The notes under the pieces are model-generated. The model searched no databases and was not told where the DNA came from. It saw only the letters and a list, made by a program, of their open reading frames with translations. 64,000 nt of DNA from Phaseolus vulgaris (taxonomy: Eukaryota; Streptophyta; Magnoliopsida; Fabales; Fabaceae), in contig NC_023749.2 of the NCBI RefSeq assembly GCF_000499845.2, forward strand, positions 16,020,698-16,084,697, given 5' to 3'. Below are positions 1-10,445 of the stretch, piece by piece. A program made the position numbers and the translations under genes. How positions within the stretch are numbered: the first letter of the stretch is position 1; the number at the start of each line of letters is the position of its first letter.

Positions 1-1077
1 TGAAGGCGTCGCCCAACCAGGGCGTCGCCAGATCAAACATTACTAAAGCAAGGCAATCACAGTGTGGTTCCCCGATGCCCATGGGTAGGAAAGACCATGG
101 AGGGAGCGACGCCGTGGGAAGGCCTCAGGTCCCGATGATCCGGGAGAGTGATAGGGAGAAGAGAAAGGTGGCTTCAAGGCCATAGTAACAACACCAGTGT
201 AGGGCAGCCTGACTCGTGAAGTACCCCTGCCGCCCCAGAGACGCCTTTGGGACAGATACGACTCAAGAGGAAGGTCACGCCCAGGGTAGCCGGGTGCAGG
301 GTACAAGAGGAAGGCAGATACGCTCTCAAAGTGAGTGACTAGATGATTGGGGGCATGAGTTGGCACCCAAAAAGTCACCCCTAGCGCAGTAGCACTCCCA
401 GGCAGGAGGACTCACACGTAGAAACGTCCCCAAATGGGCAGAAACGCCCCCAGATGGGGTCATAGCGTCGTGAGGCCCTCCACGTGTACGACAGCCATGT
501 CAGAATAGAAACACCCTTTAGTCAGGTGCCAGGTAATTAAAGTCATTCAATACAGTTTCCGTTTCGAGGGTTCATGTACTATAATGGCTCCCAAGCGTTT
601 CAACGTCTTAAATGCGCTACGTTTTCTAATTAGACGCTTTGATTGAGCGCGTTACGTTTGTGATTAAAAGCGCTTTAAGGCGCTTTAAATGCTTGGGTAG
701 TTTAAATAGCGCGGAGAATGTTGGGAACGGGGTTGGACGTTTTGGCAAATTTTCCCAGAAGACACTCCAGTTGCTTGCTCGAAGTCGTGAGGTTACGCAC
801 AAGGGACTGGAATAGAGGTTGTTTGCCAGAGCGAGAATATACACACAATACACAGTTCTTTTTACCACCTTCAGAGTGCCACACGCGGTGCTCAGATACG
901 GAGGTGCAGAGTTTTGGTGTTTCTTGCTGGCTGACTTGAGCGTCGGAGTGCAAACGGCCGCTAGGGCGCCCCCTTTGTCCTCTTTTTTGCAGGAATCCAC
1001 AGGTAACCAGTGGGAAGGAGTCCCTAGCTGACGATTGAGGTCGCGCACGAAGACGTTCCAGTCAACTGGACGGAACA
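1..1077 (+). mobile_element. E1: E-type LTR, 5' end outside window
   Basis: This is the right part of an LTR of the E type, ending in CGGAACA at 1077. Positions 1-321 match 58982-59302 almost base for base, and that copy starts with TGTACC at 58834. E1 should therefore begin about 148 bases left of the window and be about 1.22 kb long, close to the 1185-bp solo LTR E2. Directly after 1077 the sequence continues as the middle of a CRM-type LTR (GTCCTCC...), so E1 is inserted in D3. The expected target duplication would start GTCCT; its left copy is outside the window. Whether E1 is a solo LTR or the end of a full element cannot be seen. Confidence 0.8.
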
Positions 1078-1365
1078 GTCCTCCTTAGCCTATAAAAGGA
1101 GGAGCCTACACCTTGTATTTTCAAGTTTATTGTGAGTAAAGTTATGCTGCCATTTTGTGCCAAGCTTTGCTTCTCCCTAGAACTCTAGGCTCTAAACTTC
1201 ACATCCTTCACCTGTCCTTGGCCTGGCCGAACCTCCCTATGTTCATACCTATCATAAACCTTCAAGATCAACATCACTCTTAGGAGGATCTTGCACACAC
1301 ACCTCCATAGCTTCCGCACCATTTTCTTACATGATTCAAGAAGACCTTCATGAAAAATGGCATCA
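1078..1365 (+). repeat. D3 5' LTR, 3' part
   Basis: Matches 2284-2571 of the 3' LTR at equal length (288 bp). It includes a TATAAAA box at 1091-1097 and ends in GGCATCA before the PBS. The 5' part of this LTR lies left of E1, outside the window. Confidence 0.85.
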
Positions 1366-1367
1366 TT

Positions 1368-1380
1368 TGGTATCATGAGC
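1368..1380 (+). other. D3 primer binding site (initiator-Met type)
   Basis: TGGTATCATGAGC lies two bases after the LTR end. TGGTATCA matches the 3' end of plant initiator tRNA-Met; an extra T precedes GAGC compared with the usual TGGTATCAGAGC. The same variant occurs in C and D. Confidence 0.75.
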
Positions 1381-1856
1381 TTGGGTTCTTCAAGATGAGT
1401 TGCTTTTGGTCTTTTCATTTCTAGTTCTTCTTTATTTCATGTTGTTTATCTTATTTCCATAATTGTCTTGCTGTTTTTTGCCTTTTAATTTGTTTTGGTG
1501 TGCTTTTTGGAAGATCCAACCGAAGCACTTTTGTTCAATTGATCTTGAACAATTTCTTGTGCAATTTGTGATAGGATTCCATACGCCTTTGATTCATAAA
1601 ATTGATTTGTATATAACTGCTTCAACTAACTCATTTGCTTTATTTGATAATTCCCCTAGGTGGACGTTTGATCCGGGAGGGCAAGCATAGTTGAAGAAGC
1701 AAGAGGCTGCTATCCGAGATCAAATCTCTAGATCTGAGGATAGATCTTCTCAAGGAGAAGGAGATGTTGGACACCATCCAGCCACATCCATTCCCCTAGC
1801 CATGAAGAAGAAGAAGCAATGGATTTGAGGACAAATCCTTCTCAAGAGGGAGGGGA

Positions 1857-2571
1857 TGATGGAAGAGGCCCAAGCACAAGCCCACATGCAAGCCCACCAA
1901 AGGGTAGATTTGGGCCAACCATAGAGTTATGGCCAAGAGGATCCAAGAAGACGTTCTTTTACATGTTCAAATGCCATAAACTCTAGTGTAGAGTAGACTT
2001 TAATTTCTTGTCAAAATTAGCATAGGAACTTTATTTGTAATTTTCTTAGAATTAATTTTGGAACCTAAAACACCAACCTAGGTAAACTTAGAGTTTCTAA
2101 AAAAACCTCTAAATTTACCAAGGCCGGTCTAGAAAGCCCATGGAGGTGGTGAACATAAAAACTAGACACACCCCTCCCCATGTGCTCATTTGTGCACCCA
2201 TGTGCCATGTGCACCTATGTGCCATGTGCACCCATGTGCTTCACATTTACATTTCATTTAGCTAGCATTAGGGTTGCATTATGGTCCTCCTTAGCCTATA
2301 AAAGGAGGAGCCTACACCTTGTATTTTCAAGTTTATTGTGAGTAAAGTTATGCTGCCATTTTGTGCCAAGCTTTGCTTCTCCCTAGAACTCTAGGCTCTA
2401 AACTTCACATCCTTCACCTTTCCTTGGGCTGGCCGAACCTCCCTATGTTCATACCTATCAAGCACCGTCAAGATCAACATCACTCTTAGGAGGATCTTGC
2501 ACACACACCTCCATAGCTTCCGCACCATTTTCTTACATGATTCAAGAAGGCCTTCAAGAAAAATGCCATCA
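1857..2571 (+). repeat. D3 3' LTR
   Basis: Starts TGATGG after the purine tract AAGAGGGAGGGGA (1844-1856) and ends CCATCA at 2571. It has a TATAAAA box at 2297-2303. Around 2195-2245 the GTGCACC/ATGTGCC motif is repeated once more than in the D LTRs, a small VNTR difference. Confidence 0.85.
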
Positions 2572-2580
2572 TAAGATATC

Positions 2581-3765
2581 TGTACCGTCCTGGGGCGTTG
2601 ACCAAAAGTCAAAGTCAAAGTCAACACATGGTAGGACCGCTCGAGGGCCCCAAAGAAGGGAAGAAAGGTCAACAGGTTGACCGCTTGGGGCATCGCCCAA
2701 GAAAGGCGTCGCCTCGCAAAGGCATCGCCTAAGAAAGGTGTCGCCTCGCAAAGGCGTCGCCCCAGAGAGGCGCCGCCAGGCTAAGGCGTCGCCAGCTTAA
2801 GGCGTCACCAAGTTAAGAAATAGTCAAAGTTAAGACATCGACGGTGTGACCCCCCGATACCCATGGGCAGGAAAGACCATGGAGGGGGTAATACCGTGAG
2901 GAAGTCTCGGGCCCCGGAGGCTCAGAACAACAATGAAGAGAAGAGAAAGGTGGCTTCAAAGCCATAAGTTCTAGTACCAGTAAGGAGTAACCTGACTCGT
3001 GAAGTACCCGCGCCACCGCTAGGGAACCTTGGGACAGATACGACCCATGAGGAGGCCACGCCCAGAAGAGAACCACGTGCATGGTGCAAGAGAAAGGTAG
3101 ATATTCTCCTAAGGAGAGTGACTAGAGGCTGGGGCGCATGAGTTGACACCCAGGAAGTCACCCACGCGCCAGAAGCACTTCGAGGAAAGAGGGCTCACAC
3201 AATGGAATAACCCTAAGTTGGGTTACGGCGCTGAGGGACCATCAACGCAGAATAACGATCAAGTCAGAAGAGCACGTGGCAATAAGCACGTGCTCATTAA
3301 ATGTTTCAATGAAATTTTGCCAAGGTACGCGCTAATTCAGTTAAGATTCGAACGTTCCAAGGAATATTTTTATACGCTTTCAATGCGCTTTAACGCGTTT
3401 TAAACACGAGAGATGGATAAAAAGGGACCTTGAGGCATTTGAAGGGGGATCCGAGTTTTGACCTAATTCTCATAGCATTACACAGAGCATAAACCCTAGT
3501 TGTTCTGCTGCATACCCACTGTGTGCACTAGACGATTAGGACAACACAGTTTCATTCATTCAGTATAGTTTTCGACCACCTTCAGAGGGTGTGTCACCTT
3601 TTGATGTTTCTCGCTAGCTGACTTGATCGTCGGAGTGCAAACAGTCGTGAGGGCGCCCCTTTGTTCACTTCTTTTCAGGTATTCACAGATGGAGCAGAAC
3701 AAAGGTGCTATGGCTCGTGAGGACAAGCCATGCACGAAGACGACCCTGGTCAACCGGCCGGAACA
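2581..3765 (+). mobile_element. E2: solo LTR, TSD ATATC
   Basis: A 1185-bp sequence begins TGTACC and ends GGAACA, and is flanked on both sides by ATATC (2576-2580 and 3766-3770). It contains no PBS, coding region or second LTR, so it is a solo LTR left by LTR-LTR recombination. Left of it are D3 and four bases of G; right of it G's integrase codons resume in register, confirming insertion into G. The E-type LTR is assigned to the TatB family only by inference: it shares arrays of the GGCGTCGCC motif with the 3' untranslated region of element I. Confidence 0.88.
2690..2815 (+). repeat. GGCGTCGCC-motif array in E2
   Basis: About eight imperfect units of roughly 14-18 bp, each built around GGCGTCGCC or a one-base variant. 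The core is a 9-bp perfect inverted repeat (GGCG-T-CGCC). Matching arrays occur at 1-35, about 58895-59015, and inside element I at about 43690-43810. Confidence 0.8.
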
Positions 3766-6700
3766 ATATCAATTCCCCAAGTATGGAAAGGCCATGGGCT
3801 GTATATGGATCTCAGTTCCTCTGGCGGCGCCTTGTGCCAGTCAGCGTGCATCTGACACTGCTTGCAATGCTGGGTGTATCGCACGCAATCCTCTCTTACT
3901 GTTGGCCTGAAAAACCCTGCGCGTATTACCTTGGATGCCAAGGATCTTCCTCCCACGTGGCTCCCCCAAATACCTTCGTGGATCTCAGCCATTATCCTAG
4001 TCCATTCGTCGCCGCTTACGCACGTCAAGATGGGGTGCGTAAACCTGTGTCTGAATAATATCCCATCTACTAAGGTGTATCTTGTAGCGTTCCTCTTAAT
4101 CTTCTTGCCCTCTTCCGGCTCCGCTAGGAGGATTCCGTCCGCTAGGTATCGCCTGTAAGAGGTCATCCATGTGTCGCCTTCCTCTAAAGCACATACATGT
4201 GCACCTTTTTCTTCTTCTGGCGAGGTCGCATAAGTACTGATGTAGGGTTCCCTTGCCGTATCCTGGCTCAAAGAGCGATGACTCCTTGGTTTTCCTCTTG
4301 TTGTACTAATGTGAAGAACGTCCACCCTGTTGTCTGCAACAAACTTTCGCGGCGTTTTGAGGGTCTCTTGGATTACAGTCCTCTGCCTTCCCGCCTTGCC
4401 TGAGCTGGCCAGCTTGGCGAGCAGGTCAGCTCTGACATTCTGCTCCTTGGGGACATGCACCAGCTCAAACGCAGCGAAGGCTCTTTTCAATACTTCGACA
4501 TACCTTAAGTACGTAGCCATCTGTGGATCCTTTGCCTGGTACTCCCCTGTTACTTGTCCTGTGACCAACTGGGAGTCACTCTTTGCCAGGAGGCTCTGCG
4601 CACCCATTTCTTTAGCCAAAAGCATCCCAGCGATGAATGCTTCGTACTCCGCCTGGTTGTTGCTTGCCTTCAAGGTGAAGCGTAAAGCTTGCTCGATCAA
4701 CACTCCGTTAGGCCCCTCCAAGATTATTCCAGCGCCACTCCCTTGATGGTTGGAGGATCCGTCCACTAAGAGCATCCACTATGACCCTAGCTCCACCTCT
4801 TGAGGGTCTCCCCCTGGTGAAAGTTCTGCCACGAAGTCAGCGTAGACTTGCCCTTTGATGGACCCCCTGGGTTCATACTGGATATCGAATTCCGATAGCT
4901 CTACCGCCCAACGAACCATCCTCCCTGCTACATCTAGCTTTTGAAGTACCTTCTGGATGGGGAGGTTTGTCATCACCACCACCGTGAAGCTGTGGAAATA
5001 GTGGCGAAGCCTACGTGCTGAGAATACTACCGCTAGCGTCGCCTTCTCTAGTGACTAGTACCTCAATTCTAGGCCTTGCAAGGCCTTGCTCACGAAGTAG
5101 ATGGGCTTCTGCACTTGGTCTTGTTCCTGGACTAGCACAAAACTAATGCCCCACTCAGTTACCACAAAGTATAAGCGGAGGGGGGGGGACGCCTACTTGT
5201 GGCTTGCAAAGCACAGGTGGCATCGCCAAGTACTCCTTCAACTTGAGAAACACTGCTTCACACTCACCTGTCCATGCGAAACGGCTATTCCTTTTGAGGC
5301 ATTGGAAGTAAAGGTGGCCCTTCTCTCCTCCAACAGATACGAATCTCGATAATGCTGCCATTCGCCCCGTCAGTTGTTGGACTTCTTTTACTGAGGTTGG
5401 GCTCCTCATGGCGATGATGGCTACACACTTGTCAGGGTTCGCCTCTATCCCCCTCTCTGTGAGCATGAAACCTAAGAACTTTCCCGCCTCCACGCCAAAA
5501 AACGCACTTTTCTGGGTTTAACTTGAGGTGATACTTCGATATGGTAGCAAATAGCTCTTCCAGATCAGCTGCATGGTTCCCTCTTTCGTGCGAAGTTACC
5601 ACCATGTCATCTATGTAGGCCTGCACGTTCCTTCTCAGCATGGGTGCAAGGACCTTGTCCATCAGCCTCTGGTAGGTGGCGCCTGCATTTTTCAAACCAA
5701 ACGGCATCACCTTATAACAGTAGCTGCACATTTCTGTCATGAACGTCGTTTTGCTCTCGTCCCTGGGATGCATCCTGATCTAATTGTAACCTGAGAATGC
5801 ATCTAAGAAACTCAGCATCTTGCAACCCGAGGCGCTATCCACTAATGCGTCGATGTTGGGCAGTGGGTACGAATCTTTAGGGCATGCCTTGTTCAGATCT
5901 GTGAAATCAACGCACATCCTCCACTTCCCATTCGCCTTCTTCACTAGAACTACATTGGCTAACCACTCGGGGTATTGTATCTCCCAGATGTGTCCAGCGC
6001 TGAGCAGCTTTTGTGTTTCTTCCTTCACGACGAGACATCGCTCTTCGTTGAACTTCCTCCTTCTTTGTCTCACAGGGTGAACCTTGGCGTCCACGGTAAG
6101 ACGGTGGCACAAAAAATCTGGGTCGATGCCTAGCATGTCTGCCGCAGTCCACGCGAATGCATCTAGGTGCCGCGAGATCACCGCAGCTATCTGTTCTCGT
6201 TCCTCCTGACTCAGGAAACGTCCTAATTTGAACACCTTTCCCCCTATTAGTCTTTCCAGCACAATGTCTAACGGTTGGGGTTCCTCACTCTGCGCGTTCT
6301 CTAAGCGAGACTCCTTCATGGAGTCCTCTTCCATAGGCGTCGCCCCAAAGGATGCGTCGGGCATCGCCTCCTTTGGCTCTTCTTCTGCGGGCGAGGCCTC
6401 TCCGCATACTCCTTCCATCGGCGAGGCATCGCCGTATCTTCCTTCTGTATGTGCATCTTCTATAGGCATCGCCCCTACTGGTGCAGCTTCGACGGGCGTG
6501 GACTTCGCTGGCGTCGCCTCTTCCAACAGCTCTAACTCCATTTGCGAATCTGAAACGAGTGGCCGCTCAATTACCATGACCACGCCTCTCTTTGTCTTCA
6601 GGCTATTTTCATAGCACTTACGGGCCTCTTCTTGATCTGACTTGATCACAATCACCTTGCCGCCAAGATCTAGTAGCTTCATCTTCATGAGGCGTGTGGA

Positions 6701-6870
6701 GGACACCGCCCTTAATATGTTTAAGGCAGGTCTGCCTAACAAAATGTTGTAAGCTGAGTTGGCGTTTACCACCAAGTATCGGATGCTCTCGGTGCGTGAT
6801 GCCGCTCCATCAGTGAACGTCGTCCTCAGCTCCAGGTAGCCACGTACCTCTACTCGGTTATCTGCAAACC
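3766..6870 (-). pseudogene. G: TatB-family protease-RT-RNase H-aRNH-integrase relic
   Basis: Read on the minus strand this is a decayed Tat-lineage pol. From right to left it holds a protease C-terminal region (NILLGRP near 6730), a variable acidic linker, RT (FLDAFSGYN near 5790, YIDDMV near 5610), the native RNase H region (about 5000-5200), a second archaeal-type RNase H (LLVDGSSN near 4760) and the integrase zinc-binding part with CKQCQ near 3860. It stops at HTWGID by the E2 insertion. Breaks include Gln-to-TAG codons near 5780, 5055 and 4778, and frameshifts near 5490 and 5180 (a run of G). It is closest to element I and less similar to A, B and F. C has landed in its protease; its gag side is not recovered. 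Confidence 0.85.
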
Positions 6871-7559
6871 TGATGGATGAGGGCCAAGCACATCCCACCA
6901 TGGAAGCCAATACCCAAAGCTAGACCGTGATGAGCGTCTAGACTCAAGGAAGGAGCGTCTAGGACGTGAAGAGGGGAGGCTACACATGGAGCGTCTAGGA
7001 GGAGACCTAGACCGTCTAGGCCCTATTACAAGGTCAATGGCTAAGCACATTCACGCCCAATTGAATGAAGCCACGGATGGAAGAGAGAAAGCCTTGTACA
7101 TGTTACATGGAGGCCCATTAGGGGTGCTTAGTAATTAGAGTAGTGTAGAAAGCATAATTGAGTGAACATTCTAGAATCTCTCTTGCTTGGCCGGTCATGA
7201 GCACATGTGCCATGTGCTTTGTGATTTGCATTTCATTTGGCTTTTATTTCATTAGACATTAGCTTAGCTTTTACGGCCCTATAGCTTATAAATAGGGAGG
7301 CCATCTCTTGTATTTTCCAAGTTTATTGTGAGTAAAGTTATGCTGCCATTTTGTGCCAAGCTTTGCTTCTCCCTAGAATTCTAGGTTCTAAACTTCACAT
7401 CCTTCACCTTTCCTTGGGCTGGCCGAACCTTCCAATGTTCATACACATCATGCACCTTCAAGATCAACATCACTCTTAGGAGGATCTTGCACACACACAC
7501 CCATGGCTTCCGCACCTTCTCTTACATGATTCAAGAAGAACTTCATGAATTTGCCATCA
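6871..7559 (+). repeat. C 5' LTR
   Basis: 689 bp, TGATGG...GCCATCA. Its first 315 bases match 38243-38557 with about five differences (about 1.6%). It contains several CGTCTAG motifs around 6935-7020. Confidence 0.85.
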
Positions 7560-7561
7560 TT

Positions 7562-7574
7562 TGGTATCATGAGC
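7562..7574 (+). other. C primer binding site (initiator-Met type)
   Basis: TGGTATCATGAGC two bases after the LTR, the same variant as in D3 and D. Confidence 0.75.
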
Positions 7575-9056
7575 TTAGGTTCTTCAAGATGAGTTGTTCT
7601 TGGTCTTTTCATTTTTATTTCATGTTGTTCATCTTATTTCCATAATTGTCTTACTGTTTTTTTTACATTTTAATTTGTTTTGGTGTGCTATTTGGAAGAT
7701 CCAACCGGTGCACTTTGTTCGATTGATCTTGAACAATTCTTGTCCAAATTGTGATATGATTCCATACACCTTTGAGTTGCTGTTTTCTTTTAGGTTTTTG
7801 AGTCTTTATTGCACTTTTAATTTGGTTCATATTATGCTCTTTGAGTCTTTAATTTCTGAATCCATATATGTTTTGTCAAGTCATGTTAATCCACAATGTC
7901 ATCAATTCATAGTAGTCCTTTGATTGGCTTGATTGTTTCTTGATTTTGGGTATATGCTTTTGCTTTGAATCTGCTGTTCATTTGATCTTTTGGTGCCTTT
8001 TTAATTTTAGTTTCAGTTCCTATTTGTGTTTAGATCTTACACAAATTCCTTTTCTCAATTCCATTGTGTTTAAATTTTGGTATCTTGCTGTTTTTTCCAG
8101 TTTTTCCAGCATCCCCTGTTTCACTCTCTCTATGCTGGCTGTTTTGTTCCAGAAAAATATTTTCACTCATAGGAAAATTTTGATTCTCTGGAATATGCAA
8201 GTTTGAAGTGTTATAGAAAGGACAAAAAAAGAATTAGTTCAAAAGAATCAATAGAAAAACAACGATAAATCTTTTAAAATCAGTGTGCAAATCTGAGGTG
8301 CTACAGCTGGCGTAACTGAACACCAAAATTGCAAAATTTATTAAAAAAAATGGTGCATGCGTTTTGAGTGATTCCAAAGCCAGATTTTAGCTAAGATCTT
8401 GAATATCTTGCATATCAAATTTCAGAATGATATCTTAAAAACACAACTCAGCATAAATTGGGGAAAAACACGTTTCTGGCCACAACATTTTCCAGTGGTG
8501 CTGTTTTTTATTTTGTAATCTAATTCTAGTGCCATTCTTAGGAATTCTTTTGTGTGCCTACCTTTAATTGAGTACCTATTATTTGCTTGCTTAATATTTC
8601 TTGGACCTCTTTCTAGTTGTCATAATCTAACTCCTTTTGGTGGTACTGTTTTATTCAATTAAATTGTTTCTTGCTTTTGTTCCTTGACCTCTAATTTAGT
8701 GCTGGAATTTATTCTCCTTTGGTGCTTAATTGAATGGAAACTTGACTTGGGTAAGGTCTAGTCTTTTGATAGGTGCTGGAATTGGAGAATTATGACCTTC
8801 TTTCTAAGGGGAAACAAAGCGAAGGCAGAATCAAGCTTTCTTGAAAAAAAAAACACCACAAACACTTGGAGGGCCAACAAGCAAAGACAACAAGGAAGTG
8901 CATTTAGCAAAAAGAGGATCAACAAAGGGAGTTTTTTTTAATTTCCTTGCAACTTAATTTGTGTTAATTACCTAATTACGTTATTAGACGGTGAGTGTGT
9001 CTTCAAGGGCTCCAAGTGTCCAAGAAGCCTCACCTAGGGCCGACTAGTATAGAACT
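7575..9056 (+). other. C untranslated leader
   Basis: AT-rich sequence without a supported coding region. It matches the reverse complement of the D leader (about 56880-58390), including a stretch near 8990-9050 that in D lies just upstream of gag. It is followed immediately by the B LTR, showing B entered C's leader. Confidence 0.75.
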
Positions 9057-9850
9057 TGATCCTGCCTGTTGACCGGAACGCTGGAAACTGCCTCGTCAAA
9101 GGATCGACGTGCGCACCGCTTCTCACCTCCGTTCCTCTTCGGGATCTATCTCAAGAACCTACAAAGAAACAGCACGGCGCCGCTGCGGCCGATCGCACTC
9201 CAACGCTCAAGTCAGTGACGGTATCACCAAATACTAAGAACAAGAACCGTGCAGATCCTCTCTCACAGTTAGCTCTATCACTCGCAAGCGTAAAGTGTAT
9301 GAACTGAACGTGCGTACCTCAGAAAGTTTGTTAAGAACTCTTATATACCTGGTGGCTTTCTCTCTCCTGGCAGTTACAGACTCGGACACGTGACTCGCAT
9401 CCAACTGTACACGTGCCATCATCTGGAGGCTCCCTGACTTGGCGCTGCTTCTACTCTCATTTTGGCTAAGTTACTTATGCTTGGTACTGCTCAGTGCATA
9501 GCTAACTTAGGAGTGCGATCTCTACTGGAACTGGCGAGTTAGGGGCCTTCATACACCTTCCCTGTGGTCTCGCCGGCCGCCTTCATAATCTGCTTCTCCT
9601 TCATCTTCGGCGATGTGCTTACTCTGGCGATCTCCGACTGCTTGGTCGCCTGGGTCTACATCTGGCGATTTCATCTTCAACCTAGCGATCGCCCATTCTG
9701 GTAAACTGGAAATCGGAACACGCCAACTTAACAACTGGCGACTACACGTGCCCCCCGACTTCCTTCCCTTATGCCAACCTGGCGCCTTGTCAACACGCCT
9801 ACACTGTAGCAGGATGCCACGTCATCACACCCGACCACCAGGGCGGTACA
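9057..9850 (-). repeat. B 3' LTR
   Basis: 794 bp. On the plus strand it runs TGATCC...GGTACA, the reverse complement of the A LTR (795 bp). It belongs to the same subfamily as A. Confidence 0.9.
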
Positions 9851-9852
9851 CA

Positions 9853-9866
9853 AGCCCCCCAGTCTT
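9853..9866 (-). other. B polypurine tract
   Basis: On the minus strand AAGACTGGGGGGCT lies just before the LTR start. The same block precedes the 3' LTRs of A (37156-37167) and F (about 45952-45965). Confidence 0.75.
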
Positions 9867-10445
9867 AAGCGAAGACTTGTCTAGCGAAAAGACTGAAAGA
9901 GCCTTCGTTAACACCGATCTACGTGGCCCTGACGCGGAATTCCAAGCGGTTGTACCTTCTGCTGCTCTGACGCCCCACCAAAACCCCTCACTCATCGCTC
10001 GACACGTGGCTTCATCAACGGCTCTCTTCATTTGCCGTTTGCGCTTCCTAAAACCATTTCGAAAACCCTTAAACCCATTTCGCTCCACTGTTCCATCACT
10101 TTCTTCGTGCTTGCAAACGCTCCAACTTACTTCTGCGAAAACTCTCAACGCTCTTCAACGCTCTAGATCACCATCTTCCTCCATCACCTTCCCGATCATC
10201 AAAAGGTAATTACTTTCCTTCATCTGCTGGTTTTCCTTGCATTTTCACCGATTTGCATCATCCTGTAACTGCTTGGTGTATACGCTGTGGGTTGTTTTTC
10301 CATTTCTCCTTCTGCGTAACTTAGGGCTTTGTCGATCGTCGCGACGAACCTACATTCGTTCGTTTTTCACCTTCCTTCTATGATCGAGTCAGCCTCTGTA
10401 ACCCCCTGATCATTTTTCCTTTCTTCTTCCTTTGCAGTTGCTATC

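Larger units (their letters stand above)
1078..2571 (+). mobile_element. D3: small non-autonomous CRM-type LTR element
   Basis: The order is partial 5' LTR (1078-1365), PBS (1368-1380), a 491-bp internal region (1366-1856), purine tract and complete 3' LTR (1857-2571, 715 bp). The internal region keeps only the leader start and the extreme 3' end of the family: translated pieces near 1650-1760 resemble the C-terminus of the D polyprotein (FDPGG, QEAAIRDQ, SEDRS, GHHPAT). No gag, RT or integrase remains. The rebuilt length is about 1.9 kb, the size range of small non-autonomous LTR elements. The 288 comparable LTR bases differ at about 8 positions by eye, so it is older than A. It sits in G; the right flank TAAGATATC continues G's pol codons. 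Confidence 0.8.

Noticed and set aside
626..1048. 140-codon minus-strand frame in E1.
   Set aside because: It lies within an LTR, shows no domain and is not kept in E2.
7594..8206. Hydrophobic frames in the C leader as membrane proteins.
   Set aside because: AT-rich leader sequence gives Phe/Leu-rich frames; the matching D leader does not conserve them.
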